From: Zonotrichia leucophrys gambelii
Taxonomy: Eukaryota; Chordata; Aves; Passeriformes; Passerellidae
Assembly (NCBI RefSeq): GCF_028769735.1
Contig: NC_088172.1
Span: forward strand, 62,093,075 to 62,157,074
Direction: 5' to 3'
Length of the DNA stretch: 64,000 nt
The translations under genes and the position numbers were made by a program. The notes under the pieces were generated by a model. It did no database searches. It saw only the letters and a program-made list of their open reading frames with translations, and was not told the DNA's origin. Position 1 is the first letter of the stretch; each line of letters opens with the position of its first letter. Below are positions 10,288-24,129 of this stretch, in pieces.

Positions 10288-13200
10288 GTAAACTTAGACT
10301 TATTGTTGATATTTTGAATTCACTGACTAGTCTGTGCTACAGCATGCCCTTAATAATGCAGAAATCCAGAATCTGTGTTGAATATTCAGTACTGCAAGTG
10401 AGTTACATACCAACTCTAGTGGGTTCTAGTGTAGAGATTTCCAAAGGCTGGCTTCATGTCTGCTTCTGTGTGTCTGTCATGTTTGTCAAAAGTGGTATTT
10501 TGTGAAATAATTAAAATAGCTGGTGGGTGCACAGGTGCTCTTCTTTGTCACCTGTAGTTGAATTTAAGTGCAGCTCTGGTTTATTGGTTTTTCTCCTTTA
10601 AGATTTGGAATAAGTCTTTAAGATACTGCAAAATTTTTGGATAATGATGAGACAAGCTGAATTGCTTTGCTTTGTTTTGTTTTAGTGCAGACGCCATTGC
10701 ACAAAAAAGTGTATGATTGCAGTGTGCAGTTATGATTCTTCACACTTGATAACATGTTGTATGTGAAGATTTGGTTCCATCATGCCTCTTGTGGATTGAA
10801 TATTATCATTAAAGGTGCTATTAAACAGAGCATTTCAGGTTTTTTAACCAAAAACTCCTGTGGATTATTCTTGCATGTCATTCTGCTTTCCACTAGGCTA
10901 AAACTTTGTGAAATGTCAAGGACCTGAAGCTAACAATGCCATAGAACTTTTTAAGAAAGCAATGCTCATTTATTTTGTTCTCTTCCTCTGAAAATAGGGA
11001 ATAATTAATTTGATAAAAAATCTAGTCTCTACAAGGAAGAAGTTTTTAGTCTTTCCATCTTTAAAAAGTAATGCATTGAAATTACCCAGTTCTCTACAAA
11101 CAACTGTAACTGAGTTGTTACCAACTGTAACTGACATTATTAAGACAGCAGGACAATTTTAAAATGTTGTACATTGAAATCTTCACGTAGTCTTAACTCA
11201 GTCTGTTTGTCCATCCATTCTGAGTGCTGTGGGGACAGTAGTATATAGTTATGATTTTTAAAATAGTCTCAGATCACAGACTCACCAGCTGGAGAAGTAA
11301 TATTTATAATTCAGAAATGTCAGTGCAATCCACATGAGTGGTCAATGTTGCTCGTATGATAAAAGACATTCAGTCACTGTGTTTTGTGGCAGTTTTTAAT
11401 GATGTCTTGTAAGACCACTGAATTTGCAAAAGTGCTTTCTCTGTTTCATAGCGTGGCACAAATTCATCACATAACCTGTTCACAGGGACAGGTTTTGCTT
11501 CCTGCAGTAAAAGAAGGTCTGCCTTGGTTAGTCCCAGCTCAGGTCATGCTGCAGCTGCATGAACAGAACTGACAAGGGTGGGTGTGGGTGGCAGAGGAAA
11601 GGGTTGGAAAGATCAAAATCAAAGTTGTTTGGCATTTGAAATTGTCCCACTTTACTGGCATTTGAAATTGTTGATTCTTAGTAGATTGCCTTAAATTTGC
11701 TTCTGTATATGCAGTGGTAACTGTCACGTCCCACATCATTAGGTCAGCTTTGCAAATAGCTCCATTAGTTAGGTGCATAACATTCTTAATTACATGTGCA
11801 AGAAAGGCATAGCTGCAAGAAAGACACAGGTTATTTTTACAGTCAGTTTAATTAAAATGAACACAGTTATTACAAATGTGGCAGACCAAAAAAACAGGTA
11901 GCTTGAAAGTGCAATTATTTCACTTTTTGAAATAGCCTGGGACCAAAAACACACCAAAGAAAATTTGGCATGTTTCAGAATGATGAGGGCTCCTACACTA
12001 ACATAATACAAATATAACTTTTCAAATTGCCCTAATTTCTAGAATTTCTCTGAACAAGCATGTGAGGGATTTTGAGAAGCTGTTGATGGGCTTTTTATTC
12101 CTTCAAAATCTGCTTGGCTTTTTAATCTTCAATCAGTTAAGTGTGTATTTCAGCACAGTCAAATTTTATCAAGGGACTTTCCAGTGGTTTCAACAGGAGA
12201 TTTTAAGTTCTCAGATCATTACTGTAAAGGTAGATAAATGAACTTACTTCCTTTTTTCTTAGTGTTTTGCATCTGATTAAACTAGTTAGACATTTAACAA
12301 AATACCAGGGCTTTCCAAATAATTTAGTTAAACCCTCTTTTGCAAACAGCTATAGCCAAGTTGTTATTGCCACAATAGGCAAGACCACACTGCTAACATG
12401 GAAGAGGTGTCTGTGTTACTGACTGGGAAAATGAGAAGCTCCAGTTTATTTTTCTACTAGAGAGGCACTTTGTTTTCAATGCACAGTAGCTGCCGTAACC
12501 AGCAAGAGTTGGGTCTACACAATTGAAATGCTGTAGTTAAAAGTATGTTGATAGATGCTGACTCCCCACTGTGTTCTGGATTTTTCAACTAATTTAAGAA
12601 GTCCTATTACGTCCTCTAGCCAGTCAGAGCAGCAAAGAAGGGCTGTGTTCTGAGGTTCCACAAAGACAGCTCGCTGCTGAGGTGTGAAAGCAGCAGGACA
12701 CTCGAAAGAGGAGGATGGAGTTATTGGTGTACTGATCAGCAGCTGGAAGGAGGATTATCGTGGGTTTTTGTAAACCATAGAAATGCCAGAAGGATTATAA
12801 TTGAACCTGTCTTACCTGGCAAAGGAACAGCTAGAGTTACAAAGGAGAAGTAGGAAGCTGGAAACACAGATTCCAAGCTAGGAAACACCAAAGTAAATCA
12901 GGTGAACAGTGGCCTCGTGTCTAATAGAATAATGTGTCTTCTAATGATGCTAGCAGTAAAATTGAGAAAGCAAAGTTACTATTGGTGCTTATCAGAGCTG
13001 TCCTCAGAATAAAGCACTACTTAATCTTTTCTTTGCAAGCAGTGCTCTGACATTTAAGACCCTTGGCATATCAGTTATCATTCCATTTTCTTTTTCCTAA
13101 GGAAGATAGGAAGTATTCCTAACTGGTCCTGAATAGTGTTGGGAGATGAACAGTGAGAATGCCAATAAATGTGTGTGAGTGTCTTTGTTTTAGATGTAAA

Positions 13201-16200
13201 GGATAAGCAAAGTGGGTGTTGTAGCAAGGATGGTAATTAGTCACAATCCATGACAAGGCAGAAGACATTGTAATTGCAGCATTTTGCCCTGTCACTGAAG
13301 CTTATAATTATTAGTGCAGCCACCAGGATGTACTAACTCTGGCAGCTTTTATCACCTCTGCTATTCTGAAATATAATGGTAAAATTTCACAGTCCTCCTG
13401 AGACTAATTCTTTAAAGCATCAGGGTTGAGTGATTTGTTGGATTTTTTTCCCTGTTGTTAATTTGATAACCAGATGTGGTTTTTTGTGAGAGTAAAAGTA
13501 ATTCTACAAAATGTGAGATCAGTGTGATACATATATATTCAATCTTTTAATCCATACACCTTAAAGGATTTTTTAAAAATGAGATGTTAACTTTTTGATA
13601 GAATTCATCAATCAAACTGGAGTCTGATTTTTTCTCTTTAGCCACTTTTGCAATATGTATAAATTACTCTGAATTTGCAGACCAAGCCGTATTGCGTAGG
13701 AAAGCTGACATGATAAATGTGTTCGCTTCATTTGAATATTCAAATCCCATGCATTTATTTTAATTCTTAGGAAAAGCTATTTTGAAGCTGTCCAGCAACA
13801 CTGAGCTACAAATAACCCTGAAGGCGAGTAACAGCTAGGATGGATTGGGCTGCATTTCCATCCTTCCATGGCACGGTGGGACAATCACACCTCAGTGTGC
13901 ACAGCACAGCCCCGGCCGTGGGGCACCTCTGTGCCAAAGCAGCATCCCTGCTGGAGCCTTGTGCCGTGCTCAGGGCACAGGCCTTCCTGCTCTTCCCAAC
14001 AATGACTCTGACAAGGAAACTTGCTGCAGGCAATATTGTATTTTGCTCTTTTTTGGGCCACAGGTCTGGCCCTGCCAACGCCGCTCACAGCTGCAGGAAC
14101 TCCTGTTTTCATTGCTCCTGGACTGTGATCAGCTCATTTAACTCCCTGTTGTGAATGGTCATTATTCCACTGTGCAGGCCTAAGCTACTCTACTTTTAGT
14201 GAAGAAATGGTTATAATTCACTTTTTTTATGACTGCTGTAATCCCAGTGGGAGGAATTTTCCTCTCAAAACCTTTTATTTGTTTAAACGATGAAAATACA
14301 TGGTCTAGTGCAGGTTTAGTTTGTGACAAAGATCATGTTCCTCAGTTTCAGGTTGGTTTTTAAATAAAATTTACTATGGTTTGCTTAAAAGCAAACTAGA
14401 ATGTGACTTAAACAGTATGACATTGAAGGAAGGGTTTCTCTTCACAGAAAGGGGTGATGGGGCATTGGAGTGGGGTGCCCAGGGAGGTGGTGGAGTTGTT
14501 ATCCCTGGAGTTCCAAAGTGCCATGGTCTAGTTCACAAGGTGGTGTTAGGTCAAAGGCTGGACTTGATCATTTCCAAGGTCTTTTCCAACCAGATGATTC
14601 TGTGAATGTGTTACTCTGCTTCACAACATTCTTACCAGCATTACAGGACAAGTTAGATACATAAATGTATGCTGAGCTTTGACTAGTGAAACATCCTTTT
14701 TTTTGGTTATATCATATCAAAGCACAGTAATATGTACAGAAACAGGAAATTATATTATTGGGTTTCTCCCTCCCAAGAATGTGGTCTGAAATCATACTTC
14801 TCTTCCATTGAATGAAAAACAATATACTTGGGCTGATGTCGCTTATCCATGCATGAAACTAACAAGATCATTACAGGAAAATCATTACAATCCTTTGTAC
14901 TTTGAGGTCTGTAACTTTCAACATATTGAAACATTTTTGTTTTATCTCCTCCTTTCTTGAGAAGCAGTGGTCCTTGTGAATCTCTCTCTGATTTTTTCAT
15001 TTTTCTGTTTCATCTGTGCCCAGCAGCCTTCTGTTCATATGTAGTGTCTCTGCCACCCTTTTGTCTTACAGGCCAATTCAAAGAGAAACTAATTTTAAAT
15101 AAGGTTAACACTCTTATTTCCTCCATTAGGGGAATAGTCTATACTGGGGTGCCAACCACAGGTTCTCCATAGGTTTAAGCATTCTACAAAGACATACAGA
15201 AATTAAAAATAAAGAAATAAAGTCTGTAACCGTCTTCAGAAGTTCATTTAAATTTCATGCAAATTCTGATTCAATACCCATTGACTTCATAGATCTGATC
15301 TGAAGCCTACAATAGCTGGGTTCATGTCAAAGCAAGCAGGGCGTGGGGAAGCTTAAAGCAAACATTGGGGACACACCTGCTAGAAAAATACCAGAAATGG
15401 GATTTGTTTCTTCTGTTCACTCTAGTTGTGCAAACATGCTGACCCTGGTGTTTGATGGGGGATAAGCTGTCACGGTGCTCAGAGAAAAGACTTCTTTGTA
15501 AAGACTCCAGAATTCATTTTCTCAACTATCAGAATATTGAGAACCCAATAATTCACCAAAGCAAAGAGACACAGATAGCTGTGAATATCTTACTGACTGA
15601 TCAGAACAAAAAAAATTGTATATACCTTCTAAATTCTTGAAAAAATAAATGAGTCACTATTGGCCTACTGCCACCAATATTCTTATGGCACGAAGCTGCA
15701 AAAATTACTAGGTTTAATATTTCATTTTTCATTTACTGCAAAATAGCTTGCATTGCAAATATTCAACACACTGCTACATTTTTGTATGTATTTGTATTTT
15801 TATAGACTTTTCAGTAAGTATAAACCCATGTTCTGAATTTGGAGACTTGAGAATTATTTATTTTAGAAGTATAAAAGTGTTAAGTTAAAAAATTTTAAGG
15901 TAGTTCTCAAATTTAAATGAATGCTGTGAATAAAGGACTACTTACAGTAATTTACTAAGCAGAAGACATTAGTCTTGCCTCATTGAAAAGAGCAATATTT
16001 AACTTAAATGAGAGCTATGACACATGATGTTCAAGTTTTGTTCCTGATTTATTATTTCTTTTTAATCCCATGGTCATGTGCTTAAAGAACTTTTTAATTT
16101 GCAGCCGGAGGAGCAGAGGGTAGAGAGAGTGTGTGTGGAAAACCTTTAAACCAATGAATGAGAGTAAGAGCTGAAGCAGGTTTCTCTACAGAAACAGACA

Positions 16201-16657
16201 CTTCAAGGAGGATCCTTATTGCTTATGGGTTGTTATCATATAAATGCTTTAATACTGTGTGCTCCTGACCTCCTGATGCAGAGGAGCAGCTCGACATGGA
16301 TGATATCAATCAATACCACCTATGTCACTATGTCAGATAAAATGTGTGTAAGGATTACTAGGCCTGGGAAGAGCAAATTGAGAGATGTGTCTAATATTTA
16401 AAGGATAAAGCAATCTACTCCCTGTTTTATGATAGCTTCCATTATCATTTTTTCTATGAAAAATATTTCTGCAATTCAGATTGGTTCAGAATTAAGTGTT
16501 ACAGTAGTTCTCTCTTCTCTTCTATTAGGTATCCAAGGCTGCAGCAGATTTATTGGCATATTGTGATGCACACATTGGAGAAGATCCCCTTATTATTCCT
16601 GTACCTGCATCTGAAAACCCTTTTAGGGAGAAGAAACTCTTTTGTACTATCCTTTGA
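10192..16657 (+). CDS. GNG4: G protein gamma-4 subunit (two coding exons)
   Basis: Coding exons 10192-10287 and 16529-16657 join in phase 0 to a 74-residue protein. GNG4 is a heterotrimeric G-protein gamma subunit that pairs with G-beta at the inner face of the plasma membrane. Visible are the family's N-terminal helix ([16 protein letters not shown], residues 11-26), the conserved [12 protein letters not shown] stretch opening the second exon, the [18 protein letters not shown] segment, and a C-terminal CTIL box. A terminal Leu predicts geranylgeranylation of Cys71, with removal of the last three residues. The ATG has A at -3 and follows an acceptor at 10180-10181. The start [12 protein letters not shown] differs from human GNG4 as I remember it (MKEGMSNNSTTSI) and is one residue shorter. 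The sequence after that, and the B3GALNT2 neighbour, identify it as GNG4 rather than another gamma subunit. Confidence 0.96.
10288..16528 (+). other. GNG4 intron between coding exons
   Basis: About 6.2 kb with GTAAAC donor and TCTATTAG acceptor. It contains a CR1 tail at 14430-14607 and a GC-rich block at about 13835-14145 that I cannot identify. The rest is AT-rich with no gene visible. Confidence 0.8.
14430..14607 (+). mobile_element. CR1 retrotransposon 3' tail
   Basis: It matches the CR1 end: 'GCCCAGGGAGGTGGTGGAGT' near 14475, 'CCATGGTCTAGTT' at 14521, 'GGTCAAAGGCTGGACTTGATCAT' near 14549, 'AAGGTCTTTTCCAACCAGATGATTCTGTG' near 14576. Only the last 180 bases remain. Confidence 0.88.
16529..16657 (+). 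CDS. GNG4: GNG4 last coding exon
   Basis: The acceptor TTCTATTAG ends at 16528. The exon encodes residues 33-74 and the TGA at 16655-16657, including the conserved [18 protein letters not shown] region and the CTIL prenylation signal. 3' UTR follows. Confidence 0.96.
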   Translation, partial: VSKAAADLLAYCDAHIGEDPLIIPVPASENPFREKKLFCTIL

Positions 16658-17310
16658 GTCAGTTTTCAATTAAAAATGTCATCTGCTAAAACTTGGTATC
16701 AGTGTTGCATGCTTTTAGCATTTTTTTCCTCAGATGTCAACACTTACCCCATAACTACAATATTTTTGGAAGGTAGTGCAATTTTGGCTAAAAACCCTCC
16801 TAAAATTAAAAAAAATTTAAAAAATAAAAATTCAGGGTAATGCTTATCTTTCAGAGCAATGTACAAGTTTAATTTCACTACTTCATAAATATTCTTTTCG
16901 TCTTAGTGAAAATACCAAGTACAGTATCAAATTGTGGATATCTTTGCCAGTAATAGATTTTTCTGGGATCTAAATGAGTCATATCAATTCTTGAAGCTAT
17001 TTTTAACATTCTTATTTTCTTTGGAAGGAGAATTCAATTCAATTGCCTTTACAAATTTCTATCTAAAGAGAGTAGTGTGACCTTTTCCTCAAGTAGCACT
17101 ATTTAGGAAAAAGTCCCAGTGATTTACAATGTTTACAGTCATTGGTCTTATACAGTAAGTGGTGTCTATAAATATGTTTTCTGAAGACTGTTTTTTCTTG
17201 ACTACAAAAACAATCCTAGTAAAGTGCCATTGTAGCTATGAGCAGAATGAAGATGTATAGTTACACATCAGGATTGCATCAATAAAAATGTAGAAAAATG
17301 TGGTTGCTTG
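16658..17310 (+). other. GNG4: GNG4 3' UTR (probable, proximal end)
   Basis: AT-rich sequence after the stop codon. The clearest polyadenylation hexamer is AATAAA at 17281-17286, followed by a GT-rich stretch (TGTGGTTGCTTGTAT). The true end may be further downstream; the choice is an inference. Confidence 0.4.
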
Positions 17311-20300
17311 TATCTTATTTTGAATGATAATGATTTAAATTATTTAGAAAGTAAACTGAACTGTGAAGTAAGTGTTCCTGAGAGTTTTAGTGGGAGGGGT
17401 AAAACTGCCCTGAACAGCACAGGGAGGGGGAATTACATTTTCTGAGCAGCCCTCTACATGCTTTTGCCTGTGAGAGTAGGACTTTATGGGGATGTAGAGT
17501 AATGGTAAATAAATGTTGTTCTAGGATATGCAGCGAGAACACTGTGCTGTTGACAGCCACTATGTTTGTACATTTTGTGGCCACAGATTATTTAAGTTGT
17601 CAGCAAGTAATTTGTGGAGGTTCTGGGATTTTTTTTTTGTTTCAATTTTAAAGTGCAGTGAGAGGAAAAGAATGAGATGTGAAATAAGACTGCCTTCTTC
17701 ATGAAGTAAAATTAAGCTCCTACAAGGCACCTGATGGAAGCAACTGTTACTTTAGAGACTTTTTGTTGTTGTTGTTCTTCTCCTTACTAAAAAATGAAAG
17801 CTCTTTTTCAATCTGATGCATTAGGACAGTTGTCTCAGTGCAGTACCTGATATGTTCAGTGTGGCAGCCAGCCCCATAAGGCAGGAGACCATTTTGCTGG
17901 AGAACTGCACCAGTCTGAGCTGAGACTCTGAACAGCCACCCATAAGAGATCGAGCTTCCTCCCTTCCTCTGCACAAACCTGTATTCCATCAACATCTTAA
18001 ATACCTGCAAGGCAACAAACTAGCTGAGGAATTGAGGGCCTTGGGGTATTCTTAAATGCTGAATTTAGATGCTGAAAAGGGTGAACAAAGCCACGTGCAT
18101 TTCCCCCAAAGTGCATGTACCTTCTCCAGCTTATTTTTAGCAATTTCCATCGATGTCTGTTGTACTGTTTTGTGCAGTGGAAATACAAGATGCCTGCATT
18201 TTACAGGTTTTGTTTTCTTTGCTGTTTGATTTGGATAATGGGCCTCACCCAGCTGTGTTCACTGCTAGTCTGGGCACACAGGACAGGGGGCTTTGGATGG
18301 TGCTTCTGCTGCTCATGTCTCACATACAAGGTTGTAAAAAACCCTACATACCCATATTCCTTTTAACCAGTAGGCTTTTGGGATGTCTTTCATTCAAATA
18401 TTTGGGTTTTGAACTGGGCAGCTAGAGACATCAGTATCTTAGCAGCCTTGACGTCCCTATGCTGCAAATCATTCAAGTATCTTGAACAGGTCTTATTTTT
18501 GGTGCACCTATCCTTGGTTCCTATTTCAAAGTTTTCAGCTTAAGAATCCCATTCCTAATTTTTAACAAAACTATTTCTTAATGTACGGTGTGTTTTTATT
18601 TTGAGGGTAGAGAAATAGGGTCTAGCTAACTGAGTAGCTATTTTATTGACAGCAAAATAAAAAAAAAAAAACGGCTTTCTGAAAATACTTATTTAAAAAG
18701 AGCAACAAAATGCTTAATAAGGTTCTTTAGGGAATCCTTCCTACAGCGTACATGATTTGGTAACTGCTCTGATCACCATGGCAACATTTTCATTTGTCCT
18801 TCTGCATGTATGGTTTTAACTGGAGCAGCATGGGAGGAGAATATAGGGCATCCAGCTTTATTCTCAAAGGCTTTGTAACAGCTTGCATTTGTGGCTCATC
18901 ATTAACATTCCCATCTAAAATAACAAAATTGCCACGGCTTGTTACAGTATTGCAAACAGCTTGCTTTCTGTTTCCAATTAGGGTTGGTGTCTGATATCCT
19001 GAGACTGAAACATTTCCGTGCTTTTGAGGGTCTCTGGTTCTACGAGATTCCTTTACAAAAATCCAGAATTATTATTCACAAAGGGAGAATGGTATTCTTT
19101 TGATCTTCGGGTTTTTTCTCCAAAATCTTTCTTCAAGGAGTTGTGAATGTGTTGGAGTTATGTTTGAAATAGATAGTTCCCATGTTTGTGGTTTCTTTCA
19201 TCAATTCATAAATTTCATTGTGTTACAAAAAATAAAATGCATCTACTCAGGTGATTTCATGCTTCTAATTTATAAAAAAAGAAGTACATGGAATACCATA
19301 AAGTGCATATTTACATTAGCAGATGTCTATAGTGTGTTTGAAGAGGTTAAACTGTAGAAGCATAACTCCTTACTGGAACACAGAACATCTTTCTCTGATA
19401 TCTTTGGGCCTTATTTACCAGTTCCTCAAATGAAGATATACTATTGGCAAATTAGTAATTTGAAGGGGAAGAGGGTGAGGTGAACTTGGAAGATCAGCAC
19501 TTCAAATAAAATTGTAACACCTTGGGATTGCATACAAATATATTACTTTCCTTAAGAACACCATCAAAAAATTGACTGTCTGGAAGAGAATGGAATCATC
19601 TTGTTTACTTTTTTTTAATGCCAGCTTGATCCACAAATCAACATTTAAAGAATATATTTTCCTCCAATCCCAGGAAACCATAAGATGTCTTTGTCATTGT
19701 TATATTTTGTGCTGCTTTGACCTTTGAGGTGGTTTGGATAATCTGCTATTGATACTTGAGTTTCATGTTTAAACATCTTGCCTCAGCTTTACACAAAAAT
19801 ATCCAAATGATTTTGTACATTTTTCTAAATAATGAATACATATTATATCACGAACTATAGAATGATAGGAAAAAAAACCCTCTCCAAAACATGGATTTAG
19901 CTAAGAGAATGGTTTCTTGTAGGCTGAAGCAATGAGTTGATATTTTCATCAAATGGTCTAATTTGATTCCTACCAATTTTAATGAAAACAAAACCAGACC
20001 TGCTGCCATCCTAATGCTGTACTGCTCTCTCTCTGTTTCATCTCATATGCCATTAGCCTTATTTGTAGTTCAGGCCCAGAAAGTAATGGGTGCTCTCTCT
20101 TAACTGTGTCAGTTGGGGCTGTCATCTCACAGGGTGAGAACTCCAGAACAGAATTGGATTCAAGGGGGTTTTTGACATGTTATAAGTAATCCTTTCTTCA
20201 TATCCCAACTCTTGCTGCTCTGATGAAATGAGAGTTCCCAATGGATTGGTGGTAAATTGAAATGTCTCAGTAGCACATGTGGGGCTGGCTGTTTTGCCTC

Positions 20301-23029
20301 CATGAGATTAGCCTCCTTGGCTTACTTTGAATTTAAGATGCCACCATTTCAACCTTAAAAACTATTTTCCTCCTCTCTATTATATACTAAATTCCCCTTC
20401 TTTGCTTCCCATATCATGTATTAAATTAGTAGCAGGGTGCTTGGCTGGTGCTGATAGGCAAATTTTTTAAGCTAACCCCTATGAAATTATGGCCAAAGGA
20501 GGAGAAAAATATGGAGGGAAGTTTAAACTAAGCTATTCTACATCACACCAAAGGTTAAAATAAATACAACCTTTGCTGTCAGTGGCACTTAGGTAAACAA
20601 TTATTCATAAGGATGTTGTAATCAGGCATTTTTGCAGTGACTTACAACAGGATCAGCTCCAACAGAAGGAAAGAACACTTTGGGAACAACAGTCTGTAAA
20701 ACTGCATATCAAAGCCTGAACTTCAATAAGGCAGTCATTTACCCAGCTGGATTTCTGATATCAAAGGAGTAATGAAGTATGTGCTTTGAGAGGACCTGAT
20801 TATACAGTTTTTCCTATCTTCATTATATAGGGATAAAAATCTGTATACATAATTTTCCTAGAAAATGCCATAATTATGGCTATCCTTTGGGTCTGCATCA
20901 GAATATGGATTTGTTTCTTCTAGGAGACTAAAGAAAACTTGGGGGAGGAGTGGTTCCTAGGAAATACAGGCTTCTTTTACTGAAAACTAATACTTAAAGT
21001 CATTAGACTGACTTAAATAGTAATGTGTGAAAAATAGTGGGCAAATTTACCAGAATAAGTGTTACATAAAATTTTACAGGCACCTGCACACTTAATCTCT
21101 AGGTAAAAAAGGTACATTTGCATCTAATTGAATCCATCTTTATAGCAGTATTAAATTCAGTACAGCCATAAATACCAGAACTGGTATGGGAACAAATTTT
21201 CTGTCTGTTAGAGGAAGATGTGCATCTGAGTTTGTCAAGTACATTTACACCACTCACGCTTGTGAACAAACAAATGAGCAGCTCTACCCTAAAATTGGGT
21301 CTTTTCTTTCCCAAATTCCTATTACAAGTAGGAACTGCATAGGCTTGTCTATTACTGCCACCTACTGATAAAGTGATAAGCAGCCGACTGAGATGAAAAA
21401 GTACCAATACCAACTAGTAATGGCCAAAAGGGGGATTCTGAATTAACACACAAACTCTGAAACAGAGAGCCAGCACTCCTGTTTTTGTGGGCTGCATTGT
21501 GTAAGGTTTCACCTGGCACTGGGGCAGTGCTGCACTGCTGGGTGCAGTTAGACCTCATGCTTCAGTTCCAGACTGCTCAGTTTAGGAAGACACAAAAGAC
21601 AAACACAGTATTTGGCTAAATAGGTCAGGTGTCTGGCCTTCAAAAGCTGGGGAAGTCGTTGTGTGTATCAGCTGGAGCTCATTTTCCAGATTAACTGAGA
21701 TGCCTGTTCCTCAGTGCTGCTGAGACACCAGTTGTGCCCTTGGCTCCCTGGAGCAGGTTAAGAGCTGCTAAGAGCAGAAAGGCTCAGCTTTAGTGAGTCA
21801 GCCCAGAGAGCACCCAACAGCTGCCCCTCACTGCTGCTCTGTTCCTTCACACCCAAACTTCACTCCTGCCTGTTGGGTTTTTTATTTCGGGGCTGTTCTC
21901 CAATTACTGGAGTCTGGGCCAAATACATCCTCACATGCCACAGCATAATAACACAGCCAGAACAGAGCTTAGGCCACTGCTTATGCTAAGAATGGCATTT
22001 TAGGGAAAGTACACTAGGCATGGCATAAGGATGTGTTTCAAAAGATAACCCATTCCACAAAATATATTTGTCATGTAGCTTCTCTGCACCGCACCCTCTT
22101 GTGTCCTTGAGCTTTAGGTGACATCCTTGAGCCCTGCACTCTCTTCATGGCATACTCTAAAGACATGCACAGATTTTCAGCAAAAGGAAAGGAATAAGGC
22201 ATACTTTATAGAAAAGAATCACTGTGACTTTTAAAAAGCCTTTCAAATAGCAGTGACTTTAAATATATTGGCTGTGTAACAATCTGTCTCTGGCAAGTGT
22301 GGCTCACAAGACTTTTTATCCATAACTTTCTTGGATAAAACTGTTCACTGCCTTGGATTCTTGTCTGAGAGGCTCCTCCCTGGAGAGCATAGCACCTTTT
22401 ATCTACTCATCAGAACAGAATACACATAAATAGACTTCCACTATATATACCTGCAGTGCTGATATGAACATGTCAGTCATACCCTTAAAAGATCAGTGAC
22501 AAAACTTCAGGTGCTAAGATTTTTGAGAAAAAATTCCTTTACAGAAACTTTGAGAACATAAAGAATGTTATAGATAGCAGCCTTTCCGATGTGGTCTTTC
22601 TCACCCCTCAGACACTCTTTTTGTATTGAGAGTTTGCTTTACACTCTGGAAAATTACTTCAAAAAGCAACTATGAAATAGAAATTAGAGTGCCATAAAAG
22701 TGATTACATTTGTTTATAGTTCTGTCCATACCAGCTAAGCAAATACTTGTAACAAGGGTGTGAATATATAAACAGAATCTGGATAAATGAAAAAAAGTAC
22801 ATTAAAAGATCATTAAGGAGGCCAAGTTAAGCACTTGTTTATGCATTTTCCATTTGCTTCTCTCATTTGTATGTACTACTATCCCAGCTGCCACTGCAGG
22901 AATTCCCACAAGGCACAGTACAGGCAGTGCTCAGTTAATGAGCAGTTAGTCAGTACTATTTTGGTGTTGTTATTCATTGTGTAGCCCCGGGCATGATTTA
23001 CTCACAAATTCTGCTTTCCATGTAGAGCT

Positions 23030-23225
23030 GTTCCCTGGTGAGCTCCTCTGTGGTGCTCATCACAGGTTGCTTCACAAAGTATCTCCACAGCATCCTGGAG
23101 GAATATGAGGGTGGAACTATTTGCATCTTACAGTGGGAAGCTGAGGCAGAGCCTGGACAGATTGTGAGTACCTGCTGCTCCAGAGTTAGCTCTTTCAGCA
23201 TCTCACTCAGCCATCAGTGCTGAGT
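23030..23225 (+). repeat. Possible MIR-type ancient SINE
   Basis: The run '..ATTTGCATCTTACAGTGGGAAGCTGAGGCAGAG' near 23120-23153 resembles the conserved MIR core (lower-case consensus tttacagatgaggaaactgaggca). The flanks are diverged. The match is from memory and by eye, so confidence is limited. Confidence 0.35.
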
Positions 23226-24129
23226 CCTCAGCTCTACAAACTGCAATGCCTTTTGCACATCAAACACAAAGAAACTACAGGGGAGGGGGGGAGAAAATTC
23301 CCATGAAAGATTTAGCTTTGTGATTTTCCTGGTCTTAGTTCTCCCAGGCAGCAATGACCCTTAGCCTTGTGACCCCTATTTTGTGCTCCCACCTCACTGA
23401 CCTTGCACTTGCTGCAACAAATGAAGCAGCCACCTGGTGCTTTCTCCAGCAGACCTCATCCATCCTAGGGTAAGGTAAGCACCATGATGGGAAAATAGCA
23501 GGAGATCATGTAAATTATTTTAAATTAAATACAGCCTGAATATTATCTATCCAGTGATAGATAATGAAATGGTAAAAAATATTGTGGCAAATGTGCTTTG
23601 CAATCCCCCAACATCTTATCTCTACCAGGAATGTGATTTAAAAGTGTATTTTCTGTTGTAGGTCTCTGTAGGACTTTCTGCAAACCTTATTCTCTTCTGT
23701 ACATGCATCCTGAATTCTTTGTGCCACTTGTTAAAAATAAGTGTATTCTAGCTGCACATGAAGTAGCTAACCCCACCAGCTGGCTGCTGCCTGATTATTG
23801 GATATTTGATGTTCCACATGTCTGTGAGACATTCCTGTTTGCTCTCTGAGATGTGCTTGTCAAGATTTAGTTGCTGCCATATGGGTCGTTTTTGAGTCCA
23901 TTTCTACTTTTGATTGTCATGAAGATGTCAAGGAGTCAACGTAGACTGTAAAATTTATTATTGCTAGATTGGTAAGTTTGGATAACTGTGACCTAATTCA
24001 GCACAACTTAAAACTACTCCTCCAAACAGACAAGAAGATGCAAAAACTTAATTAAAATAATAAAGGGCTCAGCGAAATAACAGACAAATCATTTTAAACA
24101 AAACTTCCTTAACTGGAAGTTAATTCATA

